From Eurosta solidaginis (lineage: Eukaryota; Arthropoda; Insecta; Diptera; Tephritidae): a stretch of DNA of 64,000 nt. This document shows positions 1 to 10,793 of this stretch, in pieces. The stretch spans positions 52,543,346 through 52,607,345 of the forward strand of contig NC_090324.1 in the NCBI RefSeq assembly GCF_040869045.1. Direction: 5' to 3'. Each line of letters opens with the position of its first letter. Positions within the stretch are counted from its first letter, which is position 1. A program made the translations under genes and the position numbers. Below the pieces are notes generated by a model that was not told the origin of the DNA, did not search any database, and was given only the letters and a program-made list of their open reading frames with translations.

Positions 1-1006
1 AGCTCACCAAATCTTATCAAGATATCTCAAAAATTGAGGGACTAGTTTGCATACAAACAGACAGACGGACAGACGGACATGGCTAAATCAAGCTCTTCAT
101 CCTGATTATTTCGGTATACTTAATGGTGGGTTTATCTATTTTCCTTTAAGGACTTACAATTTCGAGATTCGTGTCAAAGTGAATATACCATTTAATTTTC
201 ATGAAAGTTATAAAAGAAGCAAAGTTTCACGTTTTTTGTGGTCTGCATGTAATAACGTGGTCTGCACGAATCACGTATTTCAACAATATATGACGTACAC
301 GTAAGTATTTGATGAAATATGATGAAATTTTAAGCTTCTAGCTGTTAAAATGGGGCTGAAATTATAAAAAAAAATATATAAATACTATACATACCATCAT
401 ATATATATTATATATTTCACCGATCTCTATGATTTTTCCACACAACAATATATACTCTATACGTAAGCAATTGGTGAAATTTTAAGTTTCTAGCTATTAA
501 AATGGTGCATAAATTGTGCAAAGTTTCTTATCTGAACAATCGGTGGTATAAGATATATCCTATATATACCACCGATCTCTATAATTTTTTCAGACAAAAA
601 TATATGCTATAAGCGTAAGCATTTTGTGAAATTTGAAGCTTCTAGCTGCTAAAATGAGGCTGAAATTGCAAAAAATAAATATATATACACTATATATATA
701 CTATATATACCATCATATATATATTATATATATCACCGATTTCTATGTTTTTTTCACACAACAATATATACTCTATACGCAAGCAATTGGTGAAATTTGA
801 AGTTTGTAGCTATGAAAATGGTGCAGAAATTGTGCAAAGTTTCTTATCTGAATAATCGGTTGTATAAGATATATCCTATATATACCACCGATCTCTATGA
901 TTTTTTCAGACAACAATATATGCTATACACGTAAGCATATGGTGAAATTTTAAGCTTCTAGCTGTTAAAATGGGACTGAAATTCAAAAAATATATATATA
1001 AATACT
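1..1006. repeat. AT-rich tandem array, segment 1
   Basis: Imperfect tandem units of about 140-170 bp. Each carries the same landmarks in order: GATTTTTTCAGACAACAATA, then CTATATACGTAAGCA, then TTGAAGCTTCTAGCTGTTAA, then a TATATA-rich spacer ending TACCACCGATCTCTATGA. Two unit types alternate; one adds GTTTCTTATCTGAACAATCG. The segment opens with a cassette containing CAGACGGACAGACGGACATG that recurs near 3610, 9066 and 35481. No conserved reading frame is seen. This looks like satellite-type substrate DNA that later elements interrupted. Confidence 0.85.
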
Positions 1007-1020
1007 ATATATACCATCAT

Positions 1021-2841
1021 CAGGAAGAAAAAAGCAGAAGCAGAAAGGCGTGAGTGCGAGGAGCTTGAGCTGCTAGCCACCAGGAATAACGCCCGAAAAT
1101 TCTACCAAAAAATACGGCGACAGACGGAAGGTTTTAAGACCGGGGCAAACTCCTGTAGGAATGAAAACGGCGACCTTGTAACTGATGTCCAGAGAGTGCT
1201 TAGATTATGGAGGGAACACTACTCTGCTCTCCTAAATGGAGGCAGCAATTCACCGCGCAGAGATGAAGAACCCGATCCCACAATCGATGATGATGGAATA
1301 TATCTCCCCCCGCCCGATTATGACGAAGTTAGAATAGCAATAACCAGATTGAAAAACAACAAGGCCGTGGGCGCTGATGGATTGCCTGCGGAGCTATTCA
1401 AGTTCGGCGGCGAGGAGTTGGTAAGGCGCATGCAGCAGCTTCTTAGCAAAATATGGGCGGACGAAAGCATGCCCGACGGTTGGAATCTAAGTGTTCTTTG
1501 CCCAGTCCACAAGAAGGGGGATACTGCAAAATGCACCAACTGTCGTGGAATCAGCCTTCTTAATATCGCATATAAGGTCCTTTCAAGTGTATTGTGCGAA
1601 AGATTGAAGCCCACCGTGAACCGGCTGATTGGACCTTATCAGTGCGGCTTCAGACCTGGTAAATCTACCATCGACCAGATTTTCACAATGCGCCAAATCT
1701 TGGAAAAACCCGTGAAAAGAGAATCGACACACATCACCTCTTCGTCGACTTTAAAGCCGCCTTCGACAGCACGAAAAGGAGCTGCCTATATGCCGCTATG
1801 TCTGAATTTGGTTTCCCCGCAAAACTTATACGGCTGTGCAAAATGACGTTGAGCAACACCATCAGCTCAGTCAGAATTGGGAAGGACCTCTCCGAGCCGT
1901 TCGAAACTAAACGAGGTTTCAGACAGGGTGACCCCCTATCGTGCGATTTCTGTAATTTAATGCTGGAGAAAATTTTACTAGCTGCAGAACTTAACCGCAC
2001 TGGAACAATATACTATAAAAGCGTGCAATTACTGGCATATGCTGATGACATTGATATCATCGGCCTAAACACCCGCGCTGTTAGTTCTGCTTACTCCAAG
2101 CTGGAAAAAGAAGCGGTAAAGATGGGTTTGATGGTGAATGAGGACAAAACGAAGTACCTGCTGTCATCGAGCAAAGAGTCAGCGCATATGCGCCTTGGCA
2201 ACCACGCTACTGTTGGCAGCCATAATTTCGAAATAGTAAAAGACTTCGTTTATTTGGGAACCAGCATCAACATTAGCAACAACAGCAGCACTGAAATCCA
2301 GCGAAGAATCAATCTTGCCAATAAATGCTACTTTGGACTAGGTAGGCAATTGAAAAGTAAAGTCCTCTCTCGGCGAACGAAAATCATACTCTACAAGTCA
2401 CTTATCGTACCCGTCCTGCTATATGGGGCAGAAGCATGGACCATGACAACAGCAGATGAAGCGGCTTTGGGAGTGTTCGAGAGAAAAGTTCTTCGAAAGA
2501 TTTATGGACCTCTACGCGTTGGCGATGGCGAGTACCGAAGAAGATTTAATGATGAGCTGTACGAGCTATACGCAGACATCAACATAGTCCAGCGAATTAA
2601 AACGCAGCGGCTGCGCTGGCTAGGCCATGTTATGCGAATGAAAGATGATGCTCCGGCCAAGAAAGTGTTTCTATCGGAACCCGCCTATGGAAGCAGAGGT
2701 AGAGGGCGGCCCCCACTCCGTTGGAAGGACCAGGTGGAAAACGATTTAAACTCCCTTGGTGTGACCAATTGGCGCCGGTTGGCGGAGCGAAGGAGCGACT
2801 GGCGCGCCTTGTTGGACGGCCATAACCGTTTAGACGGTTAA
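1021..2841 (+). pseudogene. LINE ORF2 reverse transcriptase, frameshifted
   Basis: Encodes the reverse transcriptase and C-terminal part of a LINE ORF2, which copies element RNA into nicked target DNA. The frame is open from the truncation point. Visible motifs in order: KAVGADGLPAELFK (start of RT), GISLLNIAYKVLSS, GPYQCGFRPGKST, FVDFKAAFDS (motif A, in the shifted frame near 1741), GFRQGDPLS, and LLAYADDIDIIG (catalytic YADD, about 2030-2070). The frame changes once, near a short A-run at about 1702-1710, before motif A. From about 1733 it stays open to the TAA at 2839-2841. The endonuclease domain is absent. One frame error plus 5' loss means it is dead, but otherwise little decayed. Confidence 0.85.
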
Positions 2842-2867
2842 GCGCCAATTAAGTAAGTAAGTAAGTA
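1021..2867 (+). mobile_element. 5'-truncated RTE-like LINE with 14-bp TSD
   Basis: The element begins abruptly inside ORF2 and ends in (AAGT)n just after the ORF stop. The 14 bp ATATATACCATCAT lies directly on both sides (1007-1020 and 2868-2881). Both flanks belong to one array unit, so this is a clean insertion by target-primed reverse transcription. The 5' truncation is usual for LINEs. The short tetranucleotide tail and the C-terminal RLRWLGHVMRM region followed by RGRPPLRW suggest the RTE group. The clade is less certain than the insertion itself. Confidence 0.8.
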
Positions 2868-4261
2868 ATATATACCATCATATATATATTATATATTTCA
2901 CCGATCTCTATGATTTTTCCACATAACAATATATACTCTATACGTAAGCAATTGGCGAAATGGTGTAGAAATTGTGCAAAGTTTCTTATCTGAACAATCG
3001 GTTGTATAAGATATATCCTATATATACCACCGATCTCTACGATTTTTTCAGACAACAATATATGCTATATACGTAAGTATTTGGTGAAATTTGAAGCTTC
3101 TAGCTGTTAAAATGGGGCTGAAAATGCGAAAAATATATATATACTATATATATATGCTATACATACCACCATATATATACTATATATACCACCGATCTTT
3201 ATGATTTTTTCAGACAACAATATATGCTATATACGTAAGCAATATACGTAAGCATTCGTTGAAATTTGAAGCCTCTAGCTTTTAAATTATGGCAGTAATT
3301 ACGAAATGTGTCTTATCTGAACAATCGGTTGTGTGGATATATACTATAAATACCACCGATCTCATCCATTTTTTCAGGCAATAATATGTGCAATATACGA
3401 AAGTATGTGGTGAAGGTTGAAGCTTCAATCTGATAAATTGAGGAAGATATTGCAAAAATCCTCTTTTTCTGAAAAAGCGGTTGTATGGAGGATAAACGCT
3501 ATAGTGGTCGGATCCGACCGGTTCCTACAAATGATTAATCGGACACCCAAATACACCCGCTCACCAAATTTTATCAAGATATCTCAAACATTGAGGGACT
3601 AGTTTGCATACAAACAGACAGACGGACAGACGGACATGGCTAAATCAACTCAGCTCTCCATTCTGATTATTTCGGTATATTTAATGGTGGGTCTATCTAT
3701 TTTCCTTTAAGGACTTACAATTCTGAGATTCGTGCCAAAGTTAATATACTATTTCATTTTCATGAAAGTTATAAAAATAGGTAGGAACTTTATGTGGGGT
3801 GGCAAAGCTTCCCGTTTTTTGTGGTCTGCATGTAAAAACTGCGACTACGAATCACGCATTTCAACAATATATGACGTAAACGTAGGTATTTGATTAAATT
3901 TTATGAAATTTGAAGCTTCTAGCTGTTAAAATGGGGCTGAAATTAAAAAAAAATATATATAAATACTATATATACCATCAAATATATATTATATATTTCA
4001 CCGATCTGATATGACAACAATATATGCTATATACGTAAACATTTGGTGAAATTTGAGGTTTCTAGCTGTTAAAATGGTGCAGAAATTGCGCAAAGTTTCT
4101 TATCTGAACAATCGGTTGTATGAGATATATACTATATATAACACCGATCTCCATGATTTTTTCAGACAACAATATATGCTATTCACGTAAACATTTGGTG
4201 AAATTTGAAGCTTCTAGCTGTTAAAATGGGCTGAAATTGCAAAAAAAATATATATATACTA
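2868..4261. repeat. AT-rich tandem array, segment 2
   Basis: Continues the array after the LINE. It holds ordinary units, then a variant block with GATAAATTGAGGAAGATATT and TCTTTTTCTGAAAAA (3410-3490), then the cassette with GGACAGACGGACATGGC (3610-3650) and TGGTGGGTCTATCTATTTTC, then ordinary units again. No gene is seen. The cassette order matches that near 8880-9140 and 35280-35560, so the array has a higher-order repeat structure. Confidence 0.8.
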
Positions 4262-4718
4262 CTAGAAGACCCGGCAGACGTTGTCCTGCCGTAAATTTGG
4301 TCTATCTGCATACATTTTAATAAGCTTTTTCCGTCTGGCTCTTCCCTTCCCCCCCCCTCTTTCACTTTTTCCAAGTCCTCCTCACTCCGTCTTTTTCGCT
4401 TCATCTATCTCCATCTTCGTCTCATTCTATCTCTTTCTCAATCTCCTTCTCTATTTTCTCTTCTCTCAATTTCTTCTCATTCTTCTGCATCCCTTATTGC
4501 CTGTCCCAGACGGTGGTATGTATTTTATTCCAGTCCCAGTCCCACTCCGAGTCTCAGTCCCAGTCCTAGTCCCAATCCCAACCCCAGTACGTCTCTGGAT
4601 AATATATTATACTCTGTACTAAAGCACTCATCAACAGCTTTCATTTGATATCCATATTGTATAAACATTGTCTAGGCATTAACTGGCCCACGTTTTTGCC
4701 TATATCTCCAGACCCTAG
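4262..4718. repeat. Interspersed repeat A, left part
   Basis: Starts near ACTAGAAGACCCGGCAGACG, where the array stops, and contains the short hairpin GGCAGACGTTGTCCTGCC. It ends at CCTAG (4714-4718), the target duplication of the LTR element that follows. A segment starting CTAAAGCACTCATCAACAGC (4618-4716) recurs at 8112-8210 in the right part, so the element had a roughly 100-bp internal repeat. It could be a non-autonomous Helitron-like element. No coding sequence is seen and I do not assign a family firmly. Confidence 0.6.
4528..4588. repeat. Degenerate (CCCAGT)n hexamer microsatellite
   Basis: About ten imperfect copies of the hexamer CCCAGT (for example CAGTCCCAGTCCCACTCC) lie within interspersed repeat A. 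Confidence 0.8.
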
Positions 4719-4931
4719 TATAGTGTTAACTACTTTGTATTCTTTACTTTAATTTTTAAAATAATTTTTAATTGAGTTTTCATGTTAACTTAAAATTTTT
4801 GAATAACTTCAAAAAAAGAAAATTCTAATTAGTTGGAAAATATCTAAACTCAAAAATAAACAAAAATAAATTTTTATACTTAAAATCAAAATAAAATATT
4901 CTTTTAAAATATCAATTTGAATGTTGATATA
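4719..4931 (+). repeat. LTR 1 of the tandem element
   Basis: A 213-bp LTR that starts TATAGTGTTAACTACTTTG and ends AATGTTGATATA. It differs from the other two near 4787 and 4804, where it reads AACTTAAAA and TGAATAACTTC against AACTCAAAA and TGACCAACTTC. Confidence 0.85.
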
Positions 4932-4932
4932 T

Positions 4933-4942
4933 TGGCGATCCT
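4933..4942 (+). promoter_or_regulatory. Primer-binding site, copy 1
   Basis: TGGCGATCCT lies one base after the LTR. It is complementary to the 3' end of an arthropod tRNA-Arg including CCA. Gag-coding sequence follows at once, so the usual leader has been lost. Confidence 0.6.
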
Positions 4943-5518
4943 CGATTAGAACAATTATTTTCAAAAACTGAACTTGGTGATCGTTCACCATCTGAATTAT
5001 TCAGATTTATGAAATCACTTATAGGTTCTGACTCCATAGTTAGCCAAGAATTACTCTTTAAATTGTGGATTCGTAAATTACCACAAGAAATACAAATTCA
5101 TTTGACTTCCAATAATAATCAAAACAGAGATGAAATTATTATTTTAACTGACAAACTTTTTGATTTAATTAATAAACCTCATTCTTCCAAATCTCCTGTA
5201 GTCTCAAGTATAAATAATAATATTTTAGAACAATGCGTTAAAAATTTAACTGAATTAACTACGGCTATTTATCAAAATTTAAATAAAATTTCTAATGATA
5301 TTAATCAATTATATATTCGTTCAAGATCTAAAGATAGAAATAGATCTAAATCTCGAAATTTTTCAAGATCCAGAAATTTTTCAAACAATCATAATTTTAA
5401 TTTGCAAACAAATATTTGTTGGTATCACAAAAAATTTAAGAACAACGTTCTTAAATGTATACCCCCATGCAATTTCAATCAAAATCATAATTCAAATTCC
5501 GAACAAAATTTAAACTGA
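4937..5518 (+). pseudogene. Gag fragment, copy 1
   Basis: Part of the structural Gag protein of an LTR retrotransposon, which packages element RNA. The frame is open from the primer-binding site without a start codon, so the N-terminal half is missing. The part present begins PRLEQLFSKTELGDRSPSEL and ends with an RS-rich segment (RSRSKDRNRSKSR) and a cysteine/histidine knuckle of the form CWYHKKF followed by KCIPPC. The only in-frame ATG (5009) is internal. The frame stops where the sequence switches to integrase in another frame. Confidence 0.8.
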
Positions 5519-6186
5519 AACTTATCCACTTAAAAATATTTCAACAAATACTATAGTAAAAACTTTTATTCAAAATTATATACCACGCTTTGGTATACCA
5601 TTAAATATTACAGTAGATCAAGGTTCACAATTCACTTCAAAATTTTTTAGGTTCTCATAAAATTCATACATCTCCTTACCATCCCCAAGCAAATGGCATG
5701 ATAGAGAGATTTCATCGAACTTCAAAAGCAGCAATTATAGCATCAAACGACTCGGTTCATTGGTCTGACATTTTACCATTCATTCTACTTGGTTTACGAA
5801 CTTCTATTAAAGAAGATTTAAAATGTTCATCTGCTGAACTTGTTTATGGCCAAACACTTAGAATACCTGGTGAATTAATTATTTCAAATAGTAATAAAGA
5901 ACATGATTTTTCTAATGACGCTCTTCATAAAATAAGAGATTATTTTTCGCTTGTTCGTTCTAAAGTTTTTCATCATAACAAAGAAATTTTTTTCGTTCCT
6001 AAACAATTAGAAAATTGTGAGTATGTTTTTGTTAAAGTTCTTCGTAAATCTAATTTAGAATCACCTTATGAAGGACCTTTTAAAGTTATCTCTAAGAAAC
6101 ATAAAACATTTACAATTCAATACAAAAATACTATTAAAAATATTTCAATTGATTTACTTAACCCAGCAAACATGCTTACTTATTAA
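5516..6186 (+). pseudogene. Integrase C-terminal part, copy 1
   Basis: The later part of a retroviral-type integrase, which joins element DNA to target DNA. It starts at the junction with Gag. TVDQGSQFTSKFF is the second catalytic aspartate region, and HPQANGMIERFHR holds the catalytic glutamate (about 5683-5715). A stop at 5658-5660 and a frame change lie between them. The zinc-binding N-terminus and the first aspartate are missing. The segment ends in a chromodomain-free C-terminal region (SPYEGPFKVI) and a TAA. It cannot be functional. Confidence 0.85.
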
Positions 6187-6279
6187 CACTAATTTAAATA
6201 CAAATACATTAAACAACAAAAAACAAAAAAAGGTTACATTTAATATTAATTAATAATTTGTTTGTTTCAAATTTTCTTG

Positions 6280-6292
6280 GAGGGGGAGTAAA
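6280..6292 (+). promoter_or_regulatory. Polypurine tract before LTR 2
   Basis: GGAGGGGGAGTAAA directly precedes LTR 2 and fits the plus-strand priming site of an LTR element. The same tract precedes LTR 3 at about 7853-7866. Confidence 0.7.
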
Positions 6293-6505
6293 TATAGTGT
6301 TAACTACTTTGTATTCTTTACTTTAATTTTTAAAATAATTTTTAATTGAGTTTTCATGTTAACTCAAAATTTTTGACCAACTTCAAAAAAAGAAAATTCT
6401 AATTAGTTGGAAAATATCTAAACTCAAAAATAAACAAAAATAAATTTTTATACTTAAAATCAAAATAAAATATTCTTTTAAAATATCAATTTGAATGTTG
6501 ATATA
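6293..6505 (+). repeat. LTR 2 of the tandem element
   Basis: The shared central LTR of the dimer, 213 bp, and almost identical to LTR 3. It serves as 3' LTR of the first unit and 5' LTR of the second. The primer-binding sequence TGGCGATCCT follows at 6507-6516. Confidence 0.85.
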
Positions 6506-6506
6506 T

Positions 6507-6516
6507 TGGCGATCCT
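6507..6516 (+). promoter_or_regulatory. Primer-binding site, copy 2
   Basis: Same TGGCGATCCT and same spacing as in the first unit, complementary to a tRNA-Arg 3' end. Confidence 0.6.
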
Positions 6517-7092
6517 CGATTAGAACAATTATTTTCAAAAACTGAACTTGGTGATCGTTCACCATCTGAATTATTCAGATTTATGAAATCACTTATAGGT
6601 TCTGACTCCATAGTTAGCCAAGAATTACTCTTTAAATTGTGGATTCGTAAATTACCACAAGAAATACAAATTCATTTGACTTCCAATAATAATCAAAACA
6701 GAGATGAAATTATTATTTTAACTGACAAACTTTTTGATTTAATTAATAAACCTCATTCTTCCAAATCTCCTGTAGTCTCAAGTATAAATAATAATATTTT
6801 AGAACAATGCGTTAAAAATTTAACTGAATTAACTACGGCTATTTATCAAAATTTAAATAAAATTTCTAATGATATTAATCAATTATATATTCGTTCAAGA
6901 TCTAAAGATAGAAATAGATCTAAATCTCGAAATTTTTCAAGATCCAGAAATTTTTCAAACAATCATAATTTTAATTTGCAAACAAATATTTGTTGGTATC
7001 ACAAAAAATTTAAGAATAACGTTCTTAAATGTATACCCCCATGCAATTTCAATCAAAATCATAATTCAAATTCCGAACAAAATTTAAACTGA
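6511..7092 (+). pseudogene. Gag fragment, copy 2
   Basis: Predicted protein identical to the first Gag fragment over the 169 residues after the internal ATG at 6583. At DNA level I noticed one substitution (AAGAATAACG here, AAGAACAACG in copy 1). It has the same missing N-terminus, the same RS-rich tract and the same knuckle. The identity means the dimer is young or has been homogenised. Confidence 0.8.
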
Positions 7093-7760
7093 AACTTATC
7101 CACTTAAAAATATTTCAACAAATACTATAGTAAAAACTTTTATTCAAAATTATATACCACGCTTTGGTATACCATTAAATATTACAGTAGATCAAGGTTC
7201 ACAATTCACTTCAAAATTTTTTAGGTTCTCATAAAATTCATACATCTCCTTACCATCCCCAAGCAAATGGCATGATAGAGAGATTTCATCGAACTTCAAA
7301 AGCAGCAATTATAGCATCAAACGACTCGGTTCATTGGTCTGACATTTTACCATTCATTCTACTTGGTTTACGAACTTCTATTAAAGAAGATTTAAAATGT
7401 TCATCTGCTGAACTTGTTTATGGCCAAACACTTAGAATACCTGGTGAATTAATTATTTCAAATAGTAATAAAGAACATGATTTTTCTAATGACGCTCTTC
7501 ATAAAATAAGAGATTATTTTTCGCTTGTTCGTTCTAAAGTTTTTCATCATAACAAAGAAATTTTTTTCGTTCCTAAACAATTAGAAAATTGTGAGTATGT
7601 TTTTGTTAAAGTTCTTCGTAAATCTAATTTAGAATCACCTTATGAAGGACCTTTTAAAGTTATCTCTAAGAAACATAAAACATTTACAATTCAATACAAA
7701 AATACTATTAAAAATATTTCAATTGATTTACTTAACCCAGCAAACATGCTTACTTATTAA
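7090..7760 (+). pseudogene. Integrase C-terminal part, copy 2
   Basis: Repeats the first integrase fragment exactly at protein level over the 162 residues from 7272, with the same internal stop and frame change and the same fusion point to Gag. Shared breakpoints show that the deletion happened before the unit was doubled. Confidence 0.85.
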
Positions 7761-7866
7761 CACTAATTTAAATACAAATACATTAAACAACAAAAAACAA
7801 AAAAAGGTTACATTTAATATTAATTAATAATTTGTTTGTTTCAAATTTTCTTGGAGGGGGAGTAAA

Positions 7867-8079
7867 TATAGTGTTAACTACTTTGTATTCTTTACTTTAA
7901 TTTTTAAAATAATTTTTAATTGAGTTTTCATGTTAACTCAAAATTTTTGACCAACTTCAAAAAAAGAAAATTCTAATTAGTTGGAAAATATCTAAACTCA
8001 AAAATAAACAAAAATAAATTTTTATACTTAAAATCAAAATAAAAGATTCTTTTAAAATATCAATTTGAATGTTGATATA
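7867..8079 (+). repeat. LTR 3 of the tandem element
   Basis: A 213-bp LTR ending at the right CCTAG target duplication. It carries a private change (AAAAGATTC against AAAATATTC in the other two) and otherwise matches LTR 2. Confidence 0.85.
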
Positions 8080-8362
8080 CCTAGTTACCCAGGGGTATGA
8101 AAATTACCCTCTACTAAAGCACTCATCAACAGCTTTCATTTGTTATCCATATTTTATAAACACATTCTAGGGGTACTCGGGTCCACGTTTCGGCCTATAT
8201 CTCGAGACCCTGTACGTCGATCACAACCAAGCCTATGTAATAGCCACCGCGTAAGGTTTACGCAACTTGTGTGAAAGTTTGAACAAAATCGACCAACGCA
8301 TCTCTTCAAACACCGGCGACAAACTAACACACATTCTAGCCTTTCTTTTTATATATATAGAT
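8080..8362. repeat. Interspersed repeat A, right part
   Basis: Resumes repeat A after the LTR element: CCTAGTTACCCAGGGGTATG, a second copy of the roughly 100-bp internal repeat (8112-8210), then GCGTAAGGTTTACGCAACTT, and an end near CCTTTCTTTTTATATATATA. The 123 bases that follow (8363-8485) are AT-rich and show nothing I can name. Confidence 0.6.
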
Positions 8363-8485
8363 TTTTATTTTTCACACTTCACTATAATATTAAAACGAAA
8401 TGCAGATTTTCGTTTCTTTTGAAATTCGGCTTAAAAATTGCACATGGAACAACTAAAAACTCTCCTGAATTAAAAAAAATATGGG

Positions 8486-9739
8486 GGTATATAATATATA
8501 TACCACCCATCTCTATGATTTTTTCACACAACAATATATGCTATATACGTAAGCAACTGGTGAAATTTGAAGCTTATAGCTCTTAAAATGGGGTAGATAT
8601 TTTGAAATGTTTCTTATCTGAACAATCGGTTGTGTGAGATATATACTATATATACCACCAATCTCTATGATTTTTTCAGACAAAAATATATGCTATATAC
8701 GTAAGCATTCGTTGATATTTGAAGCCTCTAGCTCTTAAAATAGGGCAGTAATTACGAAAAGTATCTTATCTGAACGATCGGTTGTGGGGATATATACTAT
8801 ATATACGGCCGACCTCATCCATTTTTTCAGACAACAATATGTGCAATATATGAAAGTATATCGTGAATTTTGAAGCTTCAATCTGATAAATTGAGGAAGA
8901 TATGAAAAAATTCCTCTTTTTCTGAAAAATCGGTTGTATGGAGGATAAATGCTATAGTGGTCCGATCCGGCTGGTTCCGACAAATGTCTAATCGGACACC
9001 TAAGTACACCCGCTCACCATATTTTATCAAGATATCTCAAAAATTGGGGGACTAGTTTGCATACAAACATACAGACGGGCAGACGGACATGGCTAAATCA
9101 ACTCAGCTCTTCATCCAGATTATTTCGGTATACTTAATGTGGGTCTATCTATTTTCCTTTAAGGACTTACAATTTTGAGATTCGTGCCAAAGTTAATATA
9201 CCATTTCATTTTCATTAAATATATAAAAATAGGTAGGCACTTTGTGGGAGGATGCAAAGCTTCACCTTTTTTGTGGTCTGCATGTAAAAACTATGACTAA
9301 GAATCACGCATTTCAACAATATATGACGTAAACGTGTTTGATGAAATTTGAAGCTTCTAGCCGTAAAAAAACGGACAAAAATGACAGTTTATATGGGGTA
9401 TATAATATATATACCACCGATCTCTATGACACAACAATATATGCTATATACGTATGCATTTGGTGAAATTTGAAGCTTCTAGCTGTTAAAATGGGCAGAA
9501 AGTGCGAAAAGTTTCTTATCTGAACAGTCGGTTGTATGAGATATATACTATATATACCACCGATCTCTATGATTTTTTCAGACATCAATATATGCTATAT
9601 ACGTAAGCGTCTGATGAAATTTGAAGCTTCTAGCTGCTAAATTGGGGCTGAAATTGAGAAAATATATATATATTAATATATATATATACTATATATACCA
9701 CCAAATATATACTATATATACCTCCGATCTTTATGATAC
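8486..9739. repeat. AT-rich tandem array, segment 3
   Basis: Array units, the variant block (8860-8990) and the CAGACGGACATGGC cassette (9066-9110), in the same order as in segment 2. It ends inside a unit at CCGATCTTTATGATAC, where a DNA transposon begins. Confidence 0.8.
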
Positions 9740-9900
9740 TAGTGTGGTCCATCTTATAATGTAAAAAATTTGGGATAAATGGGAGAACTCTAACCCGTGC
9801 CGCAGGCAGGTCAAACATTTTATATGACGCCACTGAGTGGTTTATGCAAATAAACTAGTAGGCGTCAATTTATCGCCAAAGCGTATGTTACCCAAAAAAC

Positions 9901-9936
9901 ATACGGACGTACGTACGTACGCACGTACGCGTCCAA
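9901..9936. repeat. ACGT-type tetranucleotide repeat
   Basis: Imperfect run of ACGT/ACGC (for example GGACGTACGTACGTACGC) in the 5' noncoding part of the DNA transposon. The surrounding 9756-10388 shows no gene. Confidence 0.7.
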
Positions 9937-10490
9937 GTTTGAGTGATTTTTGTGGCAATTTAGAAATCAGGTGTTTTCTTTTCTTTTGCTTTGTATACAT
10001 TTAGAACAATGTTGCCATTGATTGGTTAGCATGCAAACATCCATTTTCAGTTTACAGTTTTTAACATCGTAAAAGGTGGAAACTAATATAATATATATCT
10101 AGCTAGTTCATTTATCTATAATTTACAACTTTCCATATACATTTTTCGTTAATTTATTAAAATTAGAAAAATATATTATACATTTTCTGTTATAACTGCA
10201 AACGGACCATACTCAGCATATAAAAATGTCAATAGGCAACTCTGTCGCTTGAGAGAGCAATCAGCTGGCACGTCTGTCGCGGTGTTTTTCTTCTCGCTTT
10301 TATATTATAAGATAATAGCTTTACTGTAGTAACACTGTGTCTATAGGTGCGTTCTTCTGTGAAAAAGGTTTTTCTTAGAAGTTTTTTTATGATGTCTGCT
10401 AAAAGATCTTTGCGAAAAGATTGTGAGGTTTATTTAATTTGACACTATACGTCGCAAATTGTAGGCAATAAATTGCCCTCAAATAAGCAA

Positions 10491-10793
10491 GTATTACTGA
10501 TGCTATTTTACAACATGCGTGAAGTTAAGCTTAGTCTACGTGAAATTGCCTCTTTAACTCATAAAGAAGTTTCTGTTTTTTGGGATAAGTCTCGCATTCC
10601 GACACGTAGAGATGATCACTGTATCGAGAAGCTTGAGATGGTGTATTACTGGTGCTATTTTACAACATGCGTGAAGTTAAGCTTAGTCTACGTGAAAGTG
10701 CCTCTTTATCTCATAAAGAAGTTTCTGTTTTTTGGGATAACTCTCGCATTCCCACACGTAGAGATGATCACTGTATCGAGAAGTTTGAGATGG
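10491..10793 (+). repeat. 152-bp tandem duplication in transposase gene
   Basis: Two copies (10491-10642 and 10643-10793) beginning GTATTACTG and including TAAGCTTAGTCTACGTGAAA, with about six differences. 152 is not a multiple of three, so the duplication shifts the frame. It is one of the lesions that killed the gene. Confidence 0.9.

Larger units (their letters stand above)
4719..8079 (+). mobile_element. Three-LTR tandem Ty3/Gypsy-type element
   Basis: Structure is LTR, internal, LTR, internal, LTR, with an exact period of 1,574 bp. The whole is flanked by the 5-bp duplication CCTAG (4714-4718 and 8080-8084), so it sits as one unit in interspersed repeat A. Each internal region is only 1,361 bp and encodes part of Gag joined directly to the later part of integrase. 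Protease, reverse transcriptase and RNase H are missing from both copies. It is therefore a non-autonomous deletion derivative that became a tandem dimer, most simply by recombination between LTRs. The Gag and integrase style suggests the Mag/CsRN1-like side of Gypsy (inference). Confidence 0.9.
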
